Assembly (NCBI GenBank): GCA_002409965.1
Contig: DHON01000025.1
Location: forward strand, 1 to 9,680
Length of the DNA: 9,680 bases
Source: Firmicutes bacterium UBA5389
GTDB taxonomy: Bacteria > Bacillota > DTU025
Reading direction: 5' to 3'
The number at the start of each line of letters is the position of its first letter. The first letter of the stretch is position 1. Below are positions 1 through 7,100 of the stretch, piece after piece. Below the pieces are notes generated by a model, which worked only from the letters and a program-made list of their open reading frames with translations, had not been told where the DNA came from and searched no databases. Both the position numbers and the translations under genes were made by a program.

Positions 1-543
1 ACCGACGAATTCGCCAATGTGATAGGCGTGTTCAACACGACTGACTTGACGGCTATCGCGGGCTACGGTCGTGAGATCACGCCCAACCTCAGCCTAGGCG
101 GTGCGGTCAAGCTCTACAGCCAGAAACTGCGCGATGCTAGCGGCACGGGGGTAACGGGTGATGTGGGAGCGCTCTACAAGAGCGAAGACGGACGCTTCCG
201 CGCCGGCGCTGTGGGCAGGAACCTCTTTGGACACGTGAAGTACGCAGGCGGCGCCACTGACCCGTTCGACCGGTCGTTCGGAGCGGGGGCGGCGTTCGCG
301 CCCAGCGACAAGTTCCTGCTCGCTGCGGACGTGGGGTACGCGTCAGGGCTGACCGCCCGGGTCGGGGTCGAGTATCAGCTCCGGAACTTCGCCGTCCGGG
401 CCGGCGGGGTCCTATCCGGCGGCGATGTTTCGATCACTGCCGGCGCGGGATTTGCGATGCAAAGCTTCCGCGTCGACTACGCCTACCAGACCCACAAGGT
501 CCTTCCCGATTCACATCGACTATCGCTCAGCATGTCGTTCTGA
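1..543 (+). CDS. PorV/PorQ (UPF0164)-like outer-membrane beta-barrel protein, C-terminal part
   Basis: The frame is open from the first base and ends in TGA at 541-543, so the start lies upstream and only about 180 residues are visible. The protein alternates polar and apolar residues in short strands separated by Gly/Asp turns, such as LSLGGAVKLYSQKL, FRAGAVGRNLFGHVKY, FLLAADVGYASG and ARVGVEYQL. It ends in DSHRLSLSMSF, a last strand with a terminal Phe, which is typical of outer-membrane barrels. The pattern of a GALYK strand, an RNLFG segment, a GVEY strand, an RVDYAYQ strand and a final HRLSLS strand matches my memory of the PorV/PorQ (UPF0164) family. In Bacteroidetes PorV acts in type IX secretion; in other phyla the role of these barrels is mostly unknown. 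An alternative is another small OmpP1/FadL-like barrel. The barrel call is firmer than the family call. Confidence 0.75.
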   Translation, partial: TDEFANVIGVFNTTDLTAIAGYGREITPNLSLGGAVKLYSQKLRDASGTGVTGDVGALYKSEDGRFRAGAVGRNLFGHVKYAGGATDPFDRSFGAGAAFAPSDKFLLAADVGYASGLTARVGVEYQLRNFAVRAGGVLSGGDVSITAGAGFAMQSFRVDYAYQTHKVLPDSHRLSLSMSF

Positions 544-563
544 CGAAGAGAGCCGACTTAGAT

Positions 564-606
564 CCGCGCGGGGTCCTTGCCATCAATCGGCAGGGACCCC
601 GCGCGG
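564..606 (+). terminator. Strong hairpin after the barrel gene, probable transcription terminator
   Basis: Bases 564-581 pair with 589-606 over 18 positions with a single G-U wobble (T577), leaving a 7-base loop (ATCAATC). The stem is very GC-rich and starts 20 bases past the stop codon. It can extend by GAT (561-563) pairing with ATC (608-610) around one bulged C. No run of T follows, so it is not a textbook intrinsic terminator. It may act as a transcript-end or stabilising hairpin, and being nearly symmetric it could also work in the opposite direction. Confidence 0.6.
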
Positions 607-687
607 CATCTCGTCCAATCCGGCCCCGCACCTAATGGGACCGGCTATCATGGGGAATACCTTCCGGGCCAACGCCACAGGGAAATC

Positions 688-714
688 ACGGAAGTTCCGT
701 AAAATATCGTGATA
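688..714. promoter_or_regulatory. Two adjacent small palindromes, possible operator
   Basis: ACGGAA and TTCCGT flank a single G (688-700), and TATC and GATA flank GT (705-714). In addition ATCACG (685-690) is inverted as CGTGAT (708-713), so the segment is doubly symmetric. It sits about 330 bases before the protease gene and about 150 after the barrel stop. A protein-binding site is possible, but palindromes this short also arise by chance. Confidence 0.25.
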
Positions 715-893
715 ATTCGAGAGGGGCAACGGTTTCCGTGTCGAAATGATCAGATCGGGATGGTACCGCAATCCATATGTGCAAATGTAGTCTCAAATGC
801 TAACCACTGCGCTAGTTCACTTGTTCATACTGATTGCTGGTACATGCATTGTATGGCAACACAGGAGTTGGGTAGTGGACGATGATGCGCAGT

Positions 894-917
894 CCCGCAG
901 CCTGATGCAGGCGCGGG
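894..917 (+). promoter_or_regulatory. GC-rich hairpin in the leader of the protease gene
   Basis: CCCGC (894-898) pairs with GCGGG (913-917) and GCCT (900-903) with AGGC (909-912), with one bulged A at 899 and a five-base loop GATGC. Nine GC-rich pairs make this a stable RNA hairpin if transcribed. It lies 127 bases before the start codon. No T-tract follows. Function unknown. Confidence 0.35.
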
Positions 918-940
918 GGAGTAGAAGATGATGGTGGGGG

Positions 941-968
941 GGCTAGGATTGTGACAATGGGGTTAGCC
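941..968. promoter_or_regulatory. Composite dyad around ATTGTGACAAT, candidate operator or RNA hairpin
   Basis: ATTGT and ACAAT form a perfect 11-base palindrome around G953 (948-958). It is nested inside GGCTA (941-945) and TAGCC (964-968), which also pair. An 11-base dyad of this kind fits a site for a dimeric repressor; the outer arms would allow an RNA stem. It is 75 bases upstream of the start codon. The regulator cannot be named. Confidence 0.35.
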
Positions 969-970
969 GA

Positions 971-988
971 TTGGCACTAGGTGCCCAA
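971..988 (+). promoter_or_regulatory. Small imperfect hairpin TTGGCAC...GTGCCCAA
   Basis: TTGGCAC (971-977) pairs with GTGCCCAA (981-988) through a three-base TAG loop, with one extra C bulged. It directly follows the 941-968 dyad, so three hairpin-capable elements lie within 95 bases. Weak on its own. Confidence 0.2.
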
Positions 989-1026
989 CTGCAGTAGGGC
1001 ATGTATGGGTAGGTATGGTAGTAGAA

Positions 1027-1033
1027 GAGGAGG
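1027..1033 (+). promoter_or_regulatory. Shine-Dalgarno GAGGAGG of the protease gene
   Basis: GAGGAGG ends 10 bases before the ATG at 1044 and is a near-perfect anti-16S match. It decides the start: an in-frame ATG at 1005 has no comparable site and would put a charged Gly/Arg-rich stretch in front of the signal peptide. The frame is closed upstream by TAG at 978. Confidence 0.85.
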
Positions 1034-1043
1034 AAAAGGTTAC

Positions 1044-1121
1044 ATGGCGCGTTCCTGCAGAAGACTGTGCGTACTCGTGGCTGTATTTGCAGTTGCGGGG
1101 ATTTTGGCCTTGACGGCCTGT
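1044..1121 (+). other. Lipoprotein (type II) signal peptide and anchor Cys26
   Basis: Residues 2-7 carry three Arg, followed by a hydrophobic stretch of about 16 residues (VLVAVFAVAGILALTA) and the lipobox L-T-A-C, with Cys26 as the expected lipid-modified residue. Signal peptidase II would cut before Cys26. Asp27 at +2 is the inner-membrane retention residue in E. coli, but that rule does not hold across phyla. The 25 or so residues after it are a polar tether. A plain type I cleavage further on, after VRAG, is the alternative. Confidence 0.75.
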
Positions 1122-4100
1122 GACAGCGTACGAGCCGGCAGCCCGACACAGCAGGAGATGATGGGCGGATGGCAGTGCGGCCCCGAGGCCTATCATCCGA
1201 GTAGGTTGCTAGTGAGGTTCTCTGATGGCATCATGACCGCGCAGGCGGCGACTGATGTTGTTCAGTCGCTGGGGTATTCGGTCTGCAAAGTCGCCGATTT
1301 CGAGTCAAGCGCCAGGTTCCCTGGCGGGCTCAGGATTGGAGTAGTGGAACTTCCTCAGGGGGAGAGCCTGAGCACAGCAATGGCCACGCTTGAGATGGCT
1401 CTGGGCGTCATGTACGTGGAGAGAGATCCGGTGCAATATCCGGACCAGGCTCCCGTGATCCCGGATGACACTTTCTTCGAGAGAATGTGGGCTCTTCACA
1501 ACGAGAACCTTCCGCAGGAGTACATTGACCCACGCATGGAGGGCCTTCCTGTGGACGATGCGGATATTGACATGCCTGAGGCCTGGGAGGTTTTCAAGGG
1601 TTCTCGGAGCATGATAGTTGCGGTCATCGACACAGGTTGCTACATTGATCATCCGGACCTAGCCGCGAATATCTGGACTAATCCCGGCGAAATAGCCGGC
1701 AATGGAATAGATGACGATGGCAACGGATACATAGATGACATCCATGGCTGGGATTTCTGCAACAACGACAACACTGTATGGGATCCTGGCCAGCGGAACT
1801 CGTACGGCGAGTTGAACGACAATCACGGCACGCATTGCGCCGGAACGATAGGCGCAGTATCCAATAACGCAATGGGCGTGACCGGGATTAACTGGGATAT
1901 ACGGATTATGCCGCTGAAATTCCTGGGCCCTGAGGGCGGCTATACGTCCGATGCCATCTTCGCTCTACAATACGCCGCAGCTAACGGAGCGGTGGTAACC
2001 AGCAATAGCTGGGGTGGGGGCCCCTACAACAAGGCGATGAAGGATGCCATAGAAGCTTCCAACATGTTGTTCGTGGCGGCCGCCGGGAACAGCCCGAACG
2101 ATAACGATACTAACCCGCACTATCCTTCCAGTTACGACTCGCCGAACATAATCGCAGTGGCTGCAAGCATGCAGAATGACAAGCCATGTGATTACCCAGG
2201 GTGGTGGGGAACCTCTTACGGGGAGACAACTGTCGACCTGTTCGCCCCAGGCGGGTACATTCTGTCCACTCTTCCTCCCGATCCTCCGCCGGCTCTGGGC
2301 GAGCCTGGGCAGGAGGCATATGGATTCATGTACGGCACGTCCATGGCGACTCCGCATGTAACAGGGGTAGTTGCGTTGCTCGCAGGCGCGTATCCCGATC
2401 TGCCTCAGTATCCAGGCGCGCCAGGTTGGGCCGAAGGCAGCATGACTGTGAAGGACGCCATTCTGGGCACGGTGGACAAGAACTACTGGCTCCGGGGGAA
2501 GTGTGTCACAGGAGGCAGGCTCAATGCAAGGAACGCGTTGGCCCTATCGCTCCCTCCTGTGATCACTTCATGTTCAGCCGATCCGACAGAGGGGCGGCCT
2601 CCGCTAGCAGTCTCCTTCACTGCATCGGCAATCGACCCCGACGGCAACATTGCCGACATCTGGTGGGATTTTGGAGATGGATCTCCCACAGTCCATCAGC
2701 TCACTGCCAACCATGCGTACGAAGACGCGGGAATCTATCAAGCCACATTTCATGCCTTGGACGATGTTGGGCTCAAAAGTGCGGCTTCTATCGAGATTCG
2801 AGTCTTCATTCCTTCCCAAGTAGGAGTTACCCCAACCACCGTTGACGCGACTCTGAAATGGGGAGAGACGCAAACTCGCACTGTCACTGTTTCTAACACT
2901 GGCGAAGGCCCGCTGGAGTATAGCGTCGACGTCGAGCTTGAAGGGCTCGATGGTAAGCTTTCATCTCCAGGCGAAAAGGGAGGGCCAGATCGGTACGGAT
3001 ACGTCTGGCTCGACAACGCCGAATCGGGTCTGCCTACATCTGAGTGGGAAGACATTTCGGATGTGGGTGTGGACCTGAAGCTGAGAGAGAACGAGAATAG
3101 CCGAGTGCGGCTTCCCTTTGAATTTCCATTCTACGGAGAACTCAAAGACGAAGTCTGCATAACGGCCCATGGCTATCTCACGTTCGGCACGCCGATAGTC
3201 TATGGAGTCAACGCGCCGATGCCAAGTCCTTCGCAGCCCAATAGCGTAATTGCGCCGTTCTGGGATTCCCTAACCTTCTACAGCATTCCTACGGGAACGG
3301 TGCATTACCACTACAACGACAGGGAGTTCATCGTGCAGTGGACTAACGTCAGGAGAAGTGGCGACGGCAACGGGAAATACACATTCCAGGTCGCTCTGAC
3401 TCCAGAGGGAACGATTAGGTTCAGATACCTCACTATGATCGGTGAAGTGCTGGATATGGCCTCAATAGGCATTGAGAACTCCGATGGAACCGATGGGCTT
3501 CAGGTGGCCTACAAGGAGGCATATGTACACGAAGGGTTGGAGATCCTCTTCGTGCCCGTATGGATGGAGGCAGGTCCTGAGGACAAGCTCGAGGGTGTTG
3601 TGGTGCCCGGCGGTTCGCAGGACATCGATCTCACCTTCGGAGCAGCCGCGCTTCCCGCGGGAGATTGGAAGGCCAATCTCGTAGTTTACAGCAACGATGC
3701 TGAAAGGCCGAATGTAAGAGTCGGCACTATGCTGCACGCTATGTCCCAGATCCCACCTGTGATCAAGTCGGCGGAAGCTCGTCCGTGGGCTGGGCCTGCT
3801 CCACTGGCTGTGGATTTCTCCGCAATCGTTGTGGACTATGATGGGGAGATTGCCGAGACAACGTGGGACTTCGGAGATGGAAGCGCCCCCGTTTTGAACA
3901 GCATGGCGGTCACTCATACATACGAGACGGCAGGGGAATACGATGCAGTTTTCACTGTTACGGATGATGACGGACTGACCGGGCGCGCAGTGATCCACAT
4001 GGTGGTTGGGCCCAAGCCAGTCATCGGGGTCACGCCCGTGTCCTTCACCGAGGTAGTGCGCGCTCATCGTCAACTTGCCGAGACTCTCGTCATAACGAAC

Positions 4101-7100
4101 TCTGGAGATGTGCCACTGACTTTCAAAGTAGGTGGCATGACTGGCGGCTCTGAGGAGTTCGCGGGGCCCGCTGGCCTGCCTGAGGGAGGGAATCTGCTCC
4201 CAGAAGGCAAGGGAGGCCCGGATAGCTTCGGGTACATGTGGAAGGACAGCGACGACCCCGCAGGACCCATCTTCGATTGGGTGGAGATCTCTGATGTAGG
4301 TACGCTTCTTCCTACACTCAAAAACAACGAATACATCGAGGTCGAGCTGCCATGGGAGTTTCCGTTCTATGGCATTCCAAAATCGAAGATAACGATAGCG
4401 TCCAATGGTTACCTGACATTCGGCCCTAAAGGCGGGGAAAAGCTGAACAGAACGATCCCCTATGCACTGGAACCCAATGACTTGATGGCTGTATGGTGGA
4501 TGAACCTCATGCCTGCAAACGGCGATGGGGTCTACTACCACTACGATGCGGCCAACGATAGATTCATAGTCGAATGGCACCAAGTGCCGAGGTGGATGAG
4601 GTCTGGTTCGTACACATTCCAAGCCATGCTCTATCCTGATGGGAAGGTAGTGTTTCAGTATCTCAGAATGGTGTTCGGCTCTCCGTATGATGCTGGAAAG
4701 GCCACTATCGGAATCGAAAATGGCGATGGAACTGACGGATGCCGAGTTCTGTACAACAAGGCAGGCTACATTCACGATGAACTTGCCGTCCAGTTTGAGC
4801 CGTTCGAATGGATAAGGGTCAACCCTGGGAAGGGCGCTATCGAACCCGGAGAAAGCGTCGAGATCGCCGTCGTCTTCGACACGGAGATTAAACCGTCCGG
4901 CGTGCTCGATGGGTGGATCATTGTGGACAACAATGACCTGATGAACCCCGCCGTGAAGGTGCCGGTTCATATCGACGTGTTGCCGAATGAGCCTCCTGTG
5001 ATAACAGGATGCACTGTGAACCCGCAGCGAGGACCGGCTACGACAGAGTTCACGTTCGTCGCAGGGGCGCACGACTCCGATGGTCAGCTTACTGACTATT
5101 GGTGGGACTTCGGCGACAACGGCGCTCAGGTGCACGATTTCGTGGCCAAGCACGTATACACGAAAGATGGCGTCTACACAGCTACATTCCGCGCCGTAGA
5201 CAACGATGGCTACGAGAGTGCGGCCACAGTTGAAGTTGTGGTGCAGGATCCGCCGTCTGCAAGCTGGTCTCCGAAACAGATAGTGCTCAATGTAGCCCAA
5301 GGGCAGACCGCCTCTGCCGCGATAACTATGTCCAACGGTGGACCCGGCCCTCTTACCTTTGGCGGAAAGGGCATTGGAGAGCGGATTTCAAGTGTTGAGC
5401 GCCCAGAAGATGCCGAAGAAATGCTTGAACCTGGCGCTTTCGGCACCGATGGAATCTTCGGGAACAACGCCTCAGCTGTTCGCACCAGCTGGCTTCCTGA
5501 GGAAGTGGGAAGTGTAATCAAGACCTGGGAAGCCCCATGGCCCATAACGCATAGTTGGGGCGTAGGCGTCAACTACGAAACTGGCGATGTCATAATAGGC
5601 GATCCTCAGCATATGAAGAACTTCGTCGTCACCCCAGATGGAGAGCTCACAGGCACGGAGTGGAGCGTTCGCAGCTGGGCCGGCGCGTGGATGGCCGATA
5701 TGGCATGGGATGGAGAGTACATCTGGCAAGTGAACGTGCTGGGCGGTAATGGGATTTACCAGATGGATCCTCAAACGGGACGGGTAGTGAATTCGATAGC
5801 CCAAGGACCATGGACAGAATATCCCCAGAACGGACTGGCCTACAATCCTAACGACGACACGTTCTATATTGCTGGATTCTGGGACAACATCATCTATCAC
5901 ATCAAGGGACTCAGTTGGGATAGCCCAGGGGAAGTCCTTGACCAGTGGATGATGTGGATCATGCCTTGCGGCTTGGCTTATCATCCGATTGCAGATGTAT
6001 TGATAATAGAGACCAACAGCTTTCCGGATGAGATCTACTACGTGGATCCTGCCAGCCACGAGGTAATCTGCAAATTCAACCATCCCGCCAACTGGGAGAG
6101 CAACGGCGCAGGGATAGAACTTGACGCCGATGGCAACCTCTGGGTGGCATCGCAGCATGAGAATCGTATGTACCTGGTGAACACGGGACTTGGGCCGGTC
6201 TCTGGCGTCACATGGGCCCCCAAGGACGGAAGTGTGGAACCGGGCGCTTCGGCGGCTATCACAGTCACTGCTGAGGCAGGGCACATGACTCCGGGTCAGC
6301 ACAGAAGCGATGTCGTGTTCTTTACGAACGATATCGACAACCCCATGATCAGGATCCCTGTGACGATGTATGTGGAGGCAAAACCCATCGTAATCCAGGC
6401 CACCGCAACTCCAGCAGTGGGCGAACCGCCGCTCGAGGTCAGTTTCCATGCGGAAGTGATAGCTCCGGATACCCCTATCGCCACATGCAGATGGGATTTT
6501 GGAGATGGACAATCCGCACAGGGAATTGACGCAGTCCATACCTATACTGTTTCTGGGTTGTATGCAGCCAGGTTCACCGTAGAAGATGAGCTTGGCGGAG
6601 TGGCTACGTCTAGGGTTGATGTGAGCGTCAGGCCGCTGCCTAGCGCCGGCATCGATCCGGGTCAGCTACAGGTTACAGTCGTTCCAGGCGGCAGTGGGAC
6701 GGCCACGTTCACCTTGAGCAACTCGAATGGCAATGCTGATCTGACATTTGCCTTGACCGCCAGGAATGGGTCCGCTCCGAGCAAGGCGCCGGAAGCAATG
6801 GTTCTGAAGCCTACTGGGATTCTGATCGATGCGGACGCACCAACTTCAGCGGGGTTGTTTGAACCCATGGACCCAGCCGCCATCGAGGGCGCGTTGGGCG
6901 ATTACGAGGCTGACACGGTTGGAGAAGTGATCAGGTCGTGGCCCGCGCCGGCGCCGATGGAGAGGCCTTGGGGCATGGGGTTCGACGGAACGAACATATG
7001 GATATCGGATATCGGCACCAAGGTGAACCACATAGTGACGCCGGAAGGCGTGCACACTGGCCGGATGTTCCAGGCGGTCTGGGCTGGATCTTGGCCAGGC

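Larger units (their letters stand above)
607..1043. other. Non-coding intergenic stretch with clustered small dyads, no gene recognised
   Basis: No convincing gene, tRNA or known riboswitch is visible here. Short open frames on both strands lack a ribosome site and family resemblance. Small dyads seen are ACGGAA-G-TTCCGT at 688-700, TATC-GT-GATA at 705-714, and three hairpin-capable segments between 894 and 988 listed separately. The last 150 bases are strikingly purine- and G-rich on the plus strand. No clear -35/-10 pair was found; TTGTTC at 821 and TTGGCA at 971 lack a good -10 at normal spacing. The promoter of the protease gene presumably lies here. Confidence 0.6.

Noticed and set aside
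821..850. Promoter with TTGTTC as -35 box
   Set aside because: At 16-18 base spacing there is no acceptable -10; TACATG with an upstream TGG is only 14 bases away.
928..954. Eight-codon leader peptide (ATG ATG ... TGA) after a G-rich Shine-Dalgarno-like stretch
   Set aside because: Possible as a leader ORF, but it is very short, has no regulatory codon run and the transcript start is unknown.
915..962. G-quadruplex from the leader G runs
   Set aside because: Only three clear runs with long uneven gaps; a stable quadruplex is not supported.
1005..1043. Alternative in-frame start ATG at 1005
   Set aside because: No good ribosome site; it would add a Gly/Arg-rich stretch before the signal peptide. 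ATG 1044 has GAGGAGG 10 bases upstream.
2201..2845. 214-codon plus-strand frame within the protease gene
   Set aside because: It overlaps the Ser433 region and PKD1 in another frame; the Arg/Ser/His-rich product is typical of an out-of-frame shadow.
3462..5300. 612-codon open frame on the minus strand
   Set aside because: It lies wholly inside the plus-strand protease frame, which has recognisable domains throughout. The antisense product shows no family features. Antisense stops would need TTA, CTA or TCA in the plus strand, which the gene's codon use largely avoids.
5472..6539. 355-codon open frame on the minus strand
   Set aside because: Shadow of module B1 coding sequence; no ribosome site and no family resemblance. 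The same holds for 6846-7466 on the minus strand.
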